DNA of 64,000 nucleotides from Clostridium_AT radicumherbarum (lineage in GTDB: Bacteria > Bacillota > Clostridia > Clostridiales > Clostridiaceae), in the NCBI RefSeq assembly GCF_045310525.1, contig NZ_JBJHZY010000001.1:186001-250000 (forward strand), read 5' to 3'. Numbering within the stretch: the stretch's first letter is position 1; every line of letters starts with the position of its first letter. Of this stretch, positions 1-8,543 are shown piece after piece. Below the pieces are notes generated by a model. It saw only the letters and a program-made list of their open reading frames with translations. It searched no databases and was not told where the DNA came from. Both the position numbers and the translations under genes were made by a program.

Positions 1-93
1 ATCTTTAATCTTGCTACTCAGCAGCTTAATTCCAATAAGGCTACCTATTATAGCAATACATACAACGAATATTATATACTTTTTATACTTCAA
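1..93 (-). CDS. Partial N-terminus of a membrane-anchored or secreted protein
   Basis: A reading frame starts at a TTG (91-93, minus strand) preceded by a strong TAGGAGG site seven bases upstream and runs off the window edge after 31 codons. The visible residues are two lysine/tyrosine clusters followed by a hydrophobic stretch (about residues 7-22) and then polar residues, which fits a signal peptide or an N-terminal membrane anchor. Nothing in the visible part identifies a family. The start is supported by the ribosome binding site; the function is unknown. Confidence 0.5.
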   Translation of the reverse strand, partial: MKYKKYIIFVVCIAIIGSLIGIKLLSSKIKD

Positions 94-118
94 GATAAAT
101 CCTCCTACCTCTGTAATG

Positions 119-157
119 GGCAACCTTTACTTGTCTCTTATCACCAGCTAGGTTACC
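119..157 (-). promoter_or_regulatory. Leader hairpin ahead of the partial gene
   Basis: On the minus strand GGTAACC (157-151) can pair with GGTTGCC (125-119) through seven base pairs, one a G-T wobble, closing a 25-base loop. It lies between the region upstream and the TAGGAGG of the partial gene, so it could be a 5' leader structure. I could not match it to a known riboswitch class. The rest of 158-401 is AT-rich and holds no gene; a TATAAT at 354-359 is the probable -10 of the DedA gene. Confidence 0.25.
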
Positions 158-401
158 TTTACACAACGATTATTAATTGTTGTACTCTTTGTTACAAAAT
201 ATTGGATATAATTACATTATAAATCATTTTTAGAATAAATACCATCTACGGCTGAATTAGTTAGAACAAGTAATGAGTTTTCGTAAAATAAGGGATTTAT
301 TAAGTTTTAATTAAGTAAAGTACAATTTCATCGCGAAATTATTTTAACTGTAGTATAATAATATATTGTAAGAACTTTGGAAGTAATAAAGGAGAACACA
401 A

Positions 402-1019
402 ATGATTGAACTAATAGTTAATTGGGCTGTTGCTACTCTTGGAAGGCTTGGTTATTTTGGTGTGGCAGCCTTAATGGCACTTGAAAGCGCATGTATTCCA
501 ATACCCAGCGAAGCAATTCTTCCCTTTGGAGGATATCTTGCATCAGCTGCAAATACAGGTCATAGACTTAATCTTTATGCAGTAATTATTATTGGAACTT
601 TAGGAGGAACCTTTGGTTCTATTGTCTGCTATTATATTGGTGCACTAGGCGGTAGGCCTCTTGTAGAAAAGTATGCAGATAAGCTGAGACTTAAAAAATC
701 CCATCTTGAAATGAGCGATAGATACTTTGAAAAGTATGGTGAAAAGATTGCCTTTTATTCAAGGCTGCTGCCTATAGTAAGAACTTTTATTTCCCTGCCT
801 GCTGGTATAAGCAAAATGAATGTTAAGAAGTTTGCTGCCTATACTTTCTTTGGCTCCTTACTTTGGAGTATTGTTTTAAGTTATGCAGGCTATTACATGG
901 GAGAAAATTGGACTAAGATACGTCAGTGGCTTCATTTAGCTGATTATGTTGTAATAGCTGCAGTTATAATAATAATTTTCTACTTTATTTTCAGAAATAA
1001 GAAAAAAATAAAAATATAA
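402..1019 (+). CDS. DedA family membrane protein
   Basis: A 205-residue integral membrane protein of the DedA (SNARE-associated, PF09335) family. The family hallmarks are visible: the ESACIPIPSE segment at 28-37, the glycine-rich GTLGGTFGS turn near 65-73, and the SRLLPIVRTFISLPAG re-entrant motif at 120-135, followed by a C-terminal membrane helix and a lysine-rich tail. Members are linked to flippase-type transport of lipid carriers such as undecaprenyl phosphate and to membrane homeostasis; which branch this one belongs to cannot be told from sequence alone. AAAGGAG lies 8 bases before the ATG. It appears monocistronic. Confidence 0.9.
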   Translation: MIELIVNWAVATLGRLGYFGVAALMALESACIPIPSEAILPFGGYLASAANTGHRLNLYAVIIIGTLGGTFGSIVCYYIGALGGRPLVEKYADKLRLKKSHLEMSDRYFEKYGEKIAFYSRLLPIVRTFISLPAGISKMNVKKFAAYTFFGSLLWSIVLSYAGYYMGENWTKIRQWLHLADYVVIAAVIIIIFYFIFRNKKKIKI

Positions 1020-1040
1020 TGTAATAGAAAATATTAAAAA

Positions 1041-1116
1041 TTAGACACTGAACAAGCAGAAGACGAAGAGGACACTGAAGGGTTTATATTAAAACTCATC
1101 CAGTGTTCTTTGTCTT
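1041..1116. repeat. Intergenic repeat with hairpin, copy 1
   Basis: Downstream of the DedA gene, AAGAGGACACTG (1066-1077) faces CAGTGTTCTTT (1101-1111) in an imperfect hairpin that may serve as a terminator, although no T-run follows. The 5' part (TTAGACACTGAA, then AAGCA, GAAGACG and CTGAAGGGT) recurs in the same order near 59261-59302, suggesting a dispersed intergenic element. Confidence 0.45.
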
Positions 1117-1196
1117 ATCAACAAATTTAGTGTATATTCATAAGTTGTTTGTAATTCATTATGAGCTTAAATATTACTTAAGCATTGGTTTCCAGC

Positions 1197-1808
1197 TTAG
1201 AAGACTTGTTTAATACCTATAAGAATTAATATTAGCCCTGAAAGTATAGTGGCTCTTTTCTCCAGATTCCATTTCTTAAAGAAATCAGTAATATAGTTTC
1301 CTGCAAAAAGTGCCAGAAAGCTGATTACAGCTGAAAAAAAACCTACGAAAAAGGCATTTAATCCAATCATCCCAGCACTTAAGCCTCCTCCAATATTATT
1401 AATAGATAGGGCTATACCTAGAAAAGTAGCTTCTTTAAAATCTATATCCTTCGACTTATCTTTGTCGGCCTTTTCAGGATTTACTAATATATCATATATG
1501 TTAGAGTTTTTTATATCTATATCATCACTTTCTATTTTGTTTTTGTGTATATACGGCTCAATAATAATCCATAAGCCAATGATGATTAAGAGAACCATAC
1601 TTATTATAGAAGCTGTATTTTTATTTAAAAGCTTTGAGATAAAGGATCCAGAAAAAGCAGCTAAGGAGGAGATTATAAAGGTTATTATAGATATCCAAAG
1701 ATTTTTAGCTGTAGTTATTTTTATTCCTCTAATGCTGTAGGCTATTCTAACCCCGATATTATCTAAATTATTTGCAAGAGCAATAAATAAAGTATAAAGC
1801 GTATGCAT
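1197..1808 (-). CDS. ytaF: YtaF/MntP-like sporulation membrane protein
   Basis: A 203-residue protein of six predicted membrane helices in two related halves, each carrying the family signature of small and polar residues: ALANNLDNIGVRIAYSIRGI near the N-terminus and GIALSINNIGGGLSAG near residue 132. This matches the DUF204/YtaF branch of the MntP-type exporters. Bacillus ytaF is expressed in sporulation, but its substrate is unknown. A polar, charged cytoplasmic loop (about residues 90-125) joins the halves. Start: ATG with AAAGGAG upstream. It is convergent with the DedA gene and stands alone. Confidence 0.75.
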   Translation of the reverse strand: MHTLYTLFIALANNLDNIGVRIAYSIRGIKITTAKNLWISIITFIISSLAAFSGSFISKLLNKNTASIISMVLLIIIGLWIIIEPYIHKNKIESDDIDIKNSNIYDILVNPEKADKDKSKDIDFKEATFLGIALSINNIGGGLSAGMIGLNAFFVGFFSAVISFLALFAGNYITDFFKKWNLEKRATILSGLILILIGIKQVF

Positions 1809-1949
1809 AATGTTACTCCTTTAATTCTTAGTACATAGTCAGTATATTAAGCAGACATTAAAAGAGTTACTGATTATTAGTTTAACAAATATATTAGATT
1901 CAGCTTCATGGTTATTATCATATTTAAAGCCATGTTTCTAAATAAAGAG

Positions 1950-1995
1950 CAAAAAAATAGCTAACCAGGGCATAAAGCCCTGGTTTAGCTATTTA
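1950..1995 (-). terminator. Rho-independent terminator of the ech operon
   Basis: Minus-strand stem ATAGCTAAACCAGGGC pairs with GCCCTGGTTAGCTAT across a short loop (one base bulged) and is followed by seven T residues. It lies 25 bases after the echF stop and closes the hydrogenase operon. Confidence 0.9.
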
Positions 1996-2019
1996 GGGTG
2001 GTAAACCCTTTAATAATAA

Positions 2020-2469
2020 CTATGCAGTTTTAGATTCTTCTGTATTTGCGACCTTTTCCTTCTGCATATTTTCTTTCTCAGCGGGCATTTGAGCCGTAGT
2101 CTTTTGGGCTGCCGGCTTTGAAGCAGGAACTGGAATTTCAACCTTATGAATTACTATTTCCTTATCTTCTGCTGCATGTCTTCTATCATTAGTCACAGTT
2201 ATAGATTTCTTTGGGCATGCTGTAGCACATTCTCCACAGATTATGCATCTTAATGCATCCAATTCCCATTTTCCTTCTTTTCTATCAACTATAATAGCAT
2301 CTGCAGGGCAGCGCCTTGAACAAATTCCGCATAGTATGCAGGTGTCTGGATTTAATACAATTCTTCCTCTTGAGCGTTCAAAAGCTGGCCTTTCTGCAGC
2401 TGCAGGGAAGAGTCTTGTTTGCTTTTTATTTAATAAATTTCTCGTTATAAGCTGAAGCATATTTGCCAT
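2020..2469 (-). CDS. echF: Ech hydrogenase ferredoxin-like subunit EchF
   Basis: A 149-residue protein with two classical 4Fe-4S cluster motifs, Cys44/47/50 with Cys54 and Cys75/78/81 with Cys85, as in NuoI/HycF-type subunits. In group 4 [NiFe] hydrogenases this subunit passes electrons from reduced ferredoxin toward the small subunit. The last 50 residues are Ala/Lys/Glu/Pro-rich, look disordered, and are not part of the core fold. It is the last gene of the operon; a G-rich site (GGGGGG) precedes the ATG. The 77 bases separating it from echE contain a small AT-rich hairpin. Confidence 0.9.
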   Translation of the reverse strand: MANMLQLITRNLLNKKQTRLFPAAAERPAFERSRGRIVLNPDTCILCGICSRRCPADAIIVDRKEGKWELDALRCIICGECATACPKKSITVTNDRRHAAEDKEIVIHKVEIPVPASKPAAQKTTAQMPAEKENMQKEKVANTEESKTA

Positions 2470-2546
2470 TTAAAAAACCCCCCAAAAATTCTTATTTGGT
2501 GATTTAATTTTAGATTAAATCATCCTTAAAAGCTCATTTTATCGCT

Positions 2547-3623
2547 TTATCGTTCTGTACAGCTAATGCATGGGTCAATAGTTAAAACTAGAATAGGCAC
2601 ATCTTGAAGCTTGCTCCCAGGAAGCATTTTAAGTAATGACGGTATATTAGCAAAGGTGGGAGTCCTTATTTTTAACCTCTCTAGGTTCTTTGTGCCGTTT
2701 GCCTTTATATAATAAATTGCTTCTCCTCTTGGCTGCTCTATTCGAGATATAGCCTCTCCCTTTGGAAAGCCCTTAACAGGTACTACAATATCACCAGAAG
2801 GCAATTTGCTAATTGCCTGTCTTATTAAATCAAAGGATTGATATATTTCTTTAACTCTAACTACACAACGTGCATAGCTGTCTCCAGCATTTTCAACTAT
2901 AGGCTCAAAGTCAAGGTGCTTATAAGCACTGTAGCCTGTTGCTCTTAAGTCGTATTTAATGCCGCTGGCTCTCATCATAGGTCCAACTACAGCATATTCT
3001 GCAGCATCCTGATTTGTAAGAATTCCAACATCTACAAGTCTTTGTTTAACGGTGTAATTATCAAAAAATACTTTTTCTACATCTTTCATCTGTTGTTCTA
3101 AAGTATCAACAGTATCTAATATTATTTTTGCCTGGTCTGAAGTAATATCTTTTGTTGTTCCTCCAACCTTGTTTGCAGAAATTATTACTCTGTTACCAGT
3201 TGTCATTTCCATTAAGTCAAGAATTTTCTCTCTGTATTTCCAGGTTTCCATAAATAAGCTTTCAAAACCAAAGGCATCTGCTAAAAGACCTAGCCATAGG
3301 AAATGGCTTTGAAGTCTTCCTATTTCAGCCCAAATTACTCTTAAAAATTCTGCTCTTTCAGGAATCTGTATGTTCATGATGTCTTCTATACCTCTAACAT
3401 AAGCCATAGAATGCATAAAGCTGCAAATACCGCAAACTCTTTCAACTATATAAACTGATTGATTGAAGTCCTTTAATTCTGCCATTTTTTCAAGGCCTCT
3501 ATGAACATAGCCTATAGCAGGAAGTGCTTCAACTACCTTTTCGTCTTCCATAACTAACTTTAACTGAATTGGTTCCGGTAATACTGGATGTTGAGGTCCG
3601 AATGGAATAACTGTCTTTGCCAT
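2547..3623 (-). CDS. echE: Ech hydrogenase large (NiFe) subunit EchE
   Basis: The 358-residue catalytic subunit, homologous to NuoD. The two NiFe-site motifs are present: RVCGIC (Cys64, Cys67) and the C-terminal DPCISC (Cys352, Cys355). The protein ends three residues after the last cysteine, so no C-terminal propeptide is visible; this fits group 4 enzymes that need no processing protease. It binds the NiFe(CN)2CO centre and reduces protons or oxidises H2 on the cytoplasmic side, coupled to ion translocation by EchA/EchB. No hyp maturation genes occur in this window. A strong GAAAGGGG site precedes the ATG. Confidence 0.95.
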   Translation of the reverse strand: MAKTVIPFGPQHPVLPEPIQLKLVMEDEKVVEALPAIGYVHRGLEKMAELKDFNQSVYIVERVCGICSFMHSMAYVRGIEDIMNIQIPERAEFLRVIWAEIGRLQSHFLWLGLLADAFGFESLFMETWKYREKILDLMEMTTGNRVIISANKVGGTTKDITSDQAKIILDTVDTLEQQMKDVEKVFFDNYTVKQRLVDVGILTNQDAAEYAVVGPMMRASGIKYDLRATGYSAYKHLDFEPIVENAGDSYARCVVRVKEIYQSFDLIRQAISKLPSGDIVVPVKGFPKGEAISRIEQPRGEAIYYIKANGTKNLERLKIRTPTFANIPSLLKMLPGSKLQDVPILVLTIDPCISCTER

Positions 3624-3637
3624 AAATGTACCCCTTT

Positions 3638-3991
3638 CTATTGAGCATTTTTATCTAACATTGGTGCTTTTGGTGATTTTTCTGCAAGTAGTAAATGTCC
3701 TTTGTAATCAATTAAGAGTCCCTCGAATTCAAAGCCATAAAGGTCTTTGTATTCATTTTCTATTAAGAGTGCCGAAGGATATATTGATGATACACTTTTA
3801 ATAACATCCTCAGGCTTCATTAAAATTCTTATATTACTTAACTCATAATTATTGTCAAAGTGATAGGTAAGCTCGTAAAATTCTCCTTCTTTTTCACAGG
3901 TCATAGCAACAAATCTATTTCCGTAAAGCTTTTTGTTGTTAACGGCTTCTCTAATATCTTCTTTGTCTATAACAACTAGATTCTCAAGCAT
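3638..3991 (-). CDS. echD: Ech hydrogenase subunit EchD (NuoC-like)
   Basis: A 117-residue soluble subunit in the position and size of EchD, related to the NuoC/HycE N-terminal 30-kDa domain. The segment YPSALLIENEYKDLYGFEFE with its ExEhxDhhGhxF pattern is the recognisable family mark. I place the start at the ATG at 3991, because AAAAGGAGG lies just upstream; an in-frame ATG 18 codons earlier would lie inside the intergenic repeat. The gene receives its ribosome binding site from that repeat (3998-4079). Confidence 0.85.
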   Translation of the reverse strand: MLENLVVIDKEDIREAVNNKKLYGNRFVAMTCEKEGEFYELTYHFDNNYELSNIRILMKPEDVIKSVSSIYPSALLIENEYKDLYGFEFEGLLIDYKGHLLLAEKSPKAPMLDKNAQ

Positions 3992-3997
3992 AAATTT

Positions 3998-4079
3998 CCT
4001 CCTTTTAGTCGGAACACTGGGTAATATACCATTCGCTCCGCTCATTATTACCCGTTAAAGTCCATTTAGGACTTTGACC
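3998..4079 (-). repeat. SD-bearing hairpin repeat, family B copy 1
   Basis: On the minus strand this holds a GTCAAAGTCC/GGACTTTAAC hairpin, then a GGGTAATA/TATTACCC stem, then AGTGTTCCGAC and TAAAAGGAGG, which is the echD ribosome binding site. The same arrangement recurs at 11741-11832, and its 3' end at 18440-18465. The echC stop codon and its last four codons fall inside the first hairpin. Confidence 0.75.
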
Positions 4080-4506
4080 TCTTCATTTCTTCTCTTTTTT
4101 TATCGAGTATTCCAGCTGCCTGAGCTATTCCTTCCATTATTGTTTCCGGCTTTGGACAACAGCCAGGCACATATACATCTACAGGTATGATTTTATCAGC
4201 ACCTCCCAAAACATTGTAACAGTCATGGAAGATACCTCCTGATGTGGCACAAGCCCCTACAGCGACAACTGCCTTAGGTTCAGGCATTTGATTATAGGTA
4301 TTTAAAACTACATCTATACTTTTACTGTTAACTGAACCAGTAATAACCATAATATCAGCTTGCTTTGGGGTTCCAATATTTAAGACTCCAAGTCTTTCAG
4401 CATCATATAATGGAGTAAGACAAGCAAGTAGTTCTATATCACAGCCATTACAGCTGTTGCAGTTCATATGAACTATCCAAGGTGACTTTGACATAACACC
4501 TGCCAT
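4066..4506 (-). CDS. echC: Ech hydrogenase small subunit EchC (NuoB-like)
   Basis: The 146-residue small subunit, homologous to NuoB/PSSt, which carries the single proximal 4Fe-4S cluster. Candidate ligands are Cys19 and Cys22 (CNGC), Cys86 (GACATSGG) and Cys116 (PGCCPKP); the family pattern is CxxC-x(n)-C-x(n)-C. It relays electrons between EchF and the NiFe site in EchE. Its C-terminal RSKS and stop codon are encoded within a repeat element, so the native C-terminus may have been altered by the insertion. GTGAGG precedes the ATG. Confidence 0.93.
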   Translation of the reverse strand: MAGVMSKSPWIVHMNCNSCNGCDIELLACLTPLYDAERLGVLNIGTPKQADIMVITGSVNSKSIDVVLNTYNQMPEPKAVVAVGACATSGGIFHDCYNVLGGADKIIPVDVYVPGCCPKPETIMEGIAQAAGILDKKREEMKRSKS

Positions 4507-4525
4507 AATTAAAACCTCACTTTCT

Positions 4526-5398
4526 TTAAATTAATTTCACATTATTTAGGTATAAGAATAGTATATTTACAATTGAGAGTCCAACAATTATTGTCCAAGT
4601 AACTTTAAGCATCCATTCCCAGGAAAGTCTTGCTGTTATGTTATCTATTATGATTACAAAGAAAAAAGTAAATAATGATAATATTGTTCCCATTATAAAA
4701 TTTTGCTTCCAAAATATAAACATAAGTCCTGAAAGAAATACATATTCATACCAGTGTGCAAATTCTATTATACCCATTGTTGGCCCAGAAAAATCTGTAA
4801 ACATTCCTTTGACTAATTCCTGATGCGCATGATGAGAACTTGAAAAGTCAAAAGGAGATTTTTTAAACTTTATACTCATTATAAATAGCATTGATATAAA
4901 TACAAGTGGTAAATAGAGTATAAGTGGAGCATTTGCACCATTTAACTGAGAAATTTTAAAAGAACCGGTAAGCATATACATACCAACTATATAAAATACT
5001 AATATTGGCTCATAAGCCAGCATAGAAATTGCCTCTCTAGCAGCACCAATTCTACTGTAAGGAGAACCAGTGCTCATAGCTGCTAAAATAAGTGCAACAT
5101 TTGCTATGGTATAAACAAAGATAATCATAAGTAAGTCCATTTCTAAGAATAACATTATAAGGCTTACTATTATAAAGATTAAATAAAACAGTATATAAAG
5201 GTTTTGATATTTGTTAACTACTAAGTTTTCCTTAGACATAAGCTTTCTAAAATCATACCAGGGCTGACGAAGCTTTGGCCCTATTCTTCCCTGAAGCTTA
5301 GCTGAAAGCTTTCTATCAACTCCAGCAAAGAAACAGCCAATTACCGGTGCTGCTATTAAAACTAAAAGTATTCTTACAATTATTTCTGTAGTACTCAT
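4526..5398 (-). CDS. echB: Ech hydrogenase membrane subunit EchB (NuoH-like)
   Basis: A 290-residue membrane protein of about eight helices, homologous to NuoH/ND1. The conserved cytoplasmic stretch after helix 1 (DRKLSAKLQGRIGPKLRQPW) and the acidic SPYSRIGAAREAISMLAYEP segment, typical of the ion/quinone-side interface in this family, are clear, as is SPFDFSSSHHAHQELVKG. It anchors the hydrophilic arm and takes part in ion translocation. Its ATG overlaps the echA stop by one base (TAATG), indicating translational coupling. Confidence 0.93.
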   Translation of the reverse strand: MSTTEIIVRILLVLIAAPVIGCFFAGVDRKLSAKLQGRIGPKLRQPWYDFRKLMSKENLVVNKYQNLYILFYLIFIIVSLIMLFLEMDLLMIIFVYTIANVALILAAMSTGSPYSRIGAAREAISMLAYEPILVFYIVGMYMLTGSFKISQLNGANAPLILYLPLVFISMLFIMSIKFKKSPFDFSSSHHAHQELVKGMFTDFSGPTMGIIEFAHWYEYVFLSGLMFIFWKQNFIMGTILSLFTFFFVIIIDNITARLSWEWMLKVTWTIIVGLSIVNILFLYLNNVKLI

Positions 5399-7314
5399 TA
5401 TGACAGACCTCCCAATATTACAATTAACATCAGTGCAATTGAAACTACAGTTCCAAGTTTAGTTATAAGCTTTTCATCGAAAATTTTTGTTAGATAGTAG
5501 TTTCCGAACACTGCCTTTTCATAAGATCCATCTGGAGCTCTAAACATAGCTGCATCTTCTTTAGCATTTTCACCACACATGTATATATCTGTTTTTCTTG
5601 TATTTACAATTAAGGTTCTGTGTACTAAGAGGGCCAGTATAATTACTACTGCTATAACAATAAATACAATATTATTATTGAAGCTTCCTGTCTGAGCTAT
5701 TATATTTGCATTTTTAACTGTTAAAGCCTCTGATGCATTTGGCAGTAAGACTTTAAGTTCTGGTGAAACCAAATTATTATATAGTGGTGCTACAAAAATA
5801 CTTGATATTAAAACTAAAATGCTTAGTATCCAAAGTGGAATATATATATTCATATTCGCACCACTTTTCTTTTCAAGGGAGTCAATTGGAGAAGCAAGCA
5901 AAGTTCCCATCCATTTAATATAGTAAAGAGTTGTTAAGGCACTGCCAAGTATAATTAGAATTACTAAAAATGGATTTTGAGCAGTAGCTTCGATGGAAAT
6001 TAGCTTTGTTACTAGTACTCCAAAAGGAGGTAATATCATTGAAACAAGTCCAAAAGCGGTAATAATAGCAAGTACTGGCGCTTTTGAAACGAGACCAGTC
6101 ATATCTTCTACATCTCTGCTTCCGATAGTATGCTCAATTTGTCCTGTACATAGGAATAATAGAGCTTTTGAAACAGCGTGGAACACTGTTAAAATAATTG
6201 CTGCTGCAATAGCTAAACTGCTGCCCATACCAGCACTGCAGATTATAAGTCCTAGGTTTGCTATAGTAGAATAAGCAAGTATTCTTTTTGCATTTCTTTG
6301 TGTAACTGCTATAGCTGAACATAACAGAAAGGATATTCCTCCATATAATGCAATTGCAGTACCAAGCTTAGTGCCTGCATAGGAAGGAGCTAATTTAATT
6401 ATTAAATATACTCCTGCTTTAACCATTGTACTTGAGTGAAGCAGTGCAGAAACAGGGGTAGGTGCAACCATAGCACCAAGAAGCCAGCTTTGAAATGGCA
6501 TCTGAGCTGATTTTGCAAATCCTGCAATACATAATAAGAAAACAGGAATTATATAAATACCAGAAAGCTGACCTTTCTCAGCTATTCCAGATAAAGTTGA
6601 AATACCTAATTGATTTTGGAATAATATAATTCCTATTGAGAAACAGAGACCACCGATAATATTTAGTAATAATGCCCTAAAGCCGCTGTTATAGGCTTCT
6701 TCATCTCCATTATAGGAAATTAAAATAAATGAAGCTAATGTAGTTATTTCCCAGAAGAAGTAAACCCAGCCTAAAGCATCACTAATAACTAATCCATTCA
6801 TTGCAGCAAGAAAGATGCTTATTACAAAATAAAATAACCTTTGCTTGCTTTTCATATGTCTGTGATGTTCATATTCAGTAATGTATCCGTTTGCAAATAC
6901 TAGAATTAATGTACCAATAATGTTAATTAGAAGAAGCATTATTATTGAGAAACTATCCACATTTATAAGTGCTTCATGATGCTTATCCATAAAAAATGTT
7001 GAATAAATAAATATAATTGTTTGAAGGATTGTTAGTGCAAATACGACTTTGCGATTATGTTTCTTAGATACCCAAAATATGAATGCTAAAATCAAAATCT
7101 CTAAGACAGTTATGATTCCTTCTAAGAAACTAAAAGCTGAGCCTGTTATTTGAAGTTGAATTGGCCCATGTATTGCAATGGTTATGGAAGCAATGGCTCC
7201 AAAAGCAAGTAATACATATGAAAGTATTTTATAGAGTTTCTTATTTTCACTTAGTAAAAACAAGAAGGAAAACGCTAAAGGAACTAAAATTAGTGAAAAA
7301 ATTAACGAATTCAA
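5398..7314 (-). CDS. echA: Ech hydrogenase antiporter-like subunit EchA (NuoL-like)
   Basis: A 638-residue multi-spanning protein of the NuoL/MrpA proton-pumping family. Landmarks are FFWEITTLASFILIS (the TM5 glutamate), AKSAQMPFQSWLLGAMVAPTPVSALLHSST (TM7 lysine and the broken helix) and the later FHAVSKALLFLCTGQIEH. It is the probable H+ or Na+ translocating module of the complex. The start is TTG with GGGGAGG seven bases upstream. First gene of the operon; the gene order A-B-C-D-E-F is the same as in the described Ech hydrogenases of methanogens and clostridia. Confidence 0.93.
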   Translation of the reverse strand: MNSLIFSLILVPLAFSFLFLLSENKKLYKILSYVLLAFGAIASITIAIHGPIQLQITGSAFSFLEGIITVLEILILAFIFWVSKKHNRKVVFALTILQTIIFIYSTFFMDKHHEALINVDSFSIIMLLLINIIGTLILVFANGYITEYEHHRHMKSKQRLFYFVISIFLAAMNGLVISDALGWVYFFWEITTLASFILISYNGDEEAYNSGFRALLLNIIGGLCFSIGIILFQNQLGISTLSGIAEKGQLSGIYIIPVFLLCIAGFAKSAQMPFQSWLLGAMVAPTPVSALLHSSTMVKAGVYLIIKLAPSYAGTKLGTAIALYGGISFLLCSAIAVTQRNAKRILAYSTIANLGLIICSAGMGSSLAIAAAIILTVFHAVSKALLFLCTGQIEHTIGSRDVEDMTGLVSKAPVLAIITAFGLVSMILPPFGVLVTKLISIEATAQNPFLVILIILGSALTTLYYIKWMGTLLASPIDSLEKKSGANMNIYIPLWILSILVLISSIFVAPLYNNLVSPELKVLLPNASEALTVKNANIIAQTGSFNNNIVFIVIAVVIILALLVHRTLIVNTRKTDIYMCGENAKEDAAMFRAPDGSYEKAVFGNYYLTKIFDEKLITKLGTVVSIALMLIVILGGLS

Positions 7315-7396
7315 GATAATACCTCCCCATTTGAAATAATTTTTTTATAATTACAACTAATACAGCTATTTTTTTTAAATATAACAGCCTACTATC

Positions 7397-7425
7397 ATTA
7401 TATTATTTATTCTGAAAAAAAACAA
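7397..7425 (-). promoter_or_regulatory. Probable promoter of the ech operon
   Basis: On the minus strand TTGTTT (7425-7420) and TATAAT (7402-7397) are separated by exactly 17 bases, 80 bases upstream of the echA start. It matches a sigma-A-type promoter. No operator was recognised around it. Confidence 0.55.
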
Positions 7426-7547
7426 CATTAATAAGGGTGCTAGAAATAATAAATAAACCGAGGAACATTTTTCTTTAAGTGTCATATTATATATGAGGAT
7501 CATAGGGTCAGATTAAATCATCATAACAAGAAAGGAGGACACATAGG

Positions 7548-7988
7548 ATGGCAAGTTTAAGCGGTTTTGAAGCTAATTTAGCTAGGCATATTGGACAAAC
7601 AGTAACAATATTTACTACAAGCGGAGGAGAATCTGGAGAAGGATTTACAGGGGTTTTGATTTCAGTAAATTGCCGTTTTGTAAGACTTATTTCTCAGATA
7701 GGATCAGCACCAGGCTGTGCATTAGGAAATTGCTGTGATGTAAGAAGAGAGAATACAGAAAATGTTAATAGAGGATGTACTGAGGAAGAGAATAATGACA
7801 GAAATTTAGAGAACCAAATTAACTTTTTAGGTGGAACTGGTAACGTAGAGCGCAGAGTAACAAATAGAGAAAATAGAGGTACTGAACGCAGAATAGATTG
7901 CACAGGAAGAACTTTAGGAGCAGTAGTTGATATTCCAGTAGATAGAATCGCAGCTTTCGTTCACAATGCTGTAGGAAGCGGATGGTAG
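7548..7988 (+). CDS. Small conserved protein, paralogue 1 of 3 (possible Sm-like fold)
   Basis: A 146-residue protein I cannot assign to a named family. It has a conserved N-terminal block (about residues 8-60) with HIGQTVTIFTTSGGESGEGF followed by TGVLISVNCRFVRLISQIG, then ALGNCC, a variable Arg/Asn/Glu-rich middle (64-115), and a conserved C-terminal block (IDCTGR, VVDIPVDRIAAFVHNAVG). The beta-rich G-x-L-x-x-V-N-x-x-F-V-x-L pattern recalls Sm/LSm-like proteins and the clostridial/bacillar spore-coat proteins with that fold; this is inference. Two paralogues follow directly. AAGGAGG precedes the ATG. Confidence 0.75.
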   Translation: MASLSGFEANLARHIGQTVTIFTTSGGESGEGFTGVLISVNCRFVRLISQIGSAPGCALGNCCDVRRENTENVNRGCTEEENNDRNLENQINFLGGTGNVERRVTNRENRGTERRIDCTGRTLGAVVDIPVDRIAAFVHNAVGSGW

Positions 7989-8008
7989 CGTTTAAATAAT
8001 AAAAATAT

Positions 8009-8032
8009 AGACATCAGCTGCTGCTGGTGTCT
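8009..8032 (+). terminator. Hairpin after paralogue 1
   Basis: AGACATCAGC pairs with GCTGGTGTCT around a four-base loop, 20 bases after the stop. Only a weak T-rich tail follows, so termination may be partial. Confidence 0.5.
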
Positions 8033-8046
8033 TATCTAATTTATAT

Positions 8047-8442
8047 ATGAACCTTCATAAAATCAAAGCATACAATAAAATTATGAGTAATTATAAGGGG
8101 AACGAGCACTTGTTTAGAAGGAACATAGTAATAGTGAATATAAATAGGAAAAAGAAATATTATAACCTTGATAATGAATGCTTCAGGGAGAGCCTTATAA
8201 AATTTATTGGTCAAACAATAACTATTTTTACTACAAGCGGCGGCATATCTGGACATGGATTTACTGGGGTGCTGCTCCAAGTAAGTACAGATCAAATAAA
8301 ACTTTTGATAAAAATGCAGTCTGCTCCACAAATAACCTTTGAAGATGGTTTTTCTGATGAGGAGGGAGATGAGGCTTCCCTTGGCTCTGCAGCTAACATT
8401 CCTATTAACAAAATAGCAGCTTTTATTCATAATATAGTATAA
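8047..8442 (+). CDS. Small conserved protein, diverged paralogue 2 of 3
   Basis: The frame matches its two neighbours in the block FIGQTITIFTTSGGISGHGF and in the C-terminal NIPINKIAAFIHNIV, but the middle section is short and acidic, the CC pair is lost, and there is a basic N-terminal extension. The start is undecided: the ATG at 8047 has no ribosome binding site, whereas a TTG at 8110 has AAGGGG nine bases upstream and a GTG at 8134 has AAGGAA upstream. The outer limit is reported; the true protein is probably 103-111 residues. Function unknown. Confidence 0.6.
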   Translation: MNLHKIKAYNKIMSNYKGNEHLFRRNIVIVNINRKKKYYNLDNECFRESLIKFIGQTITIFTTSGGISGHGFTGVLLQVSTDQIKLLIKMQSAPQITFEDGFSDEEGDEASLGSAANIPINKIAAFIHNIV

Positions 8443-8489
8443 AAATAATTTTTCATATAGTAGCAAAATTACACGTTAAACATACTATG

Positions 8490-8520
8490 TATTAGGACAA
8501 AGGTCCTAATAAATCTTTTT
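8490..8520 (+). terminator. Terminator between paralogues 2 and 3
   Basis: ATTAGGAC (8491-8498) pairs with GTCCTAAT (8503-8510) and is followed by AAATCTTTTT. It ends just before the ribosome binding site of paralogue 3 and could act as a terminator or an attenuator. Confidence 0.6.
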
Positions 8521-8543
8521 AATAAGAAAGGAGGAAACTTAAG

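Noticed and set aside
1462..1740. Open frame on the plus strand inside ytaF
   Set aside because: It is antisense to a well-supported membrane protein gene, has no family resemblance and no convincing start.
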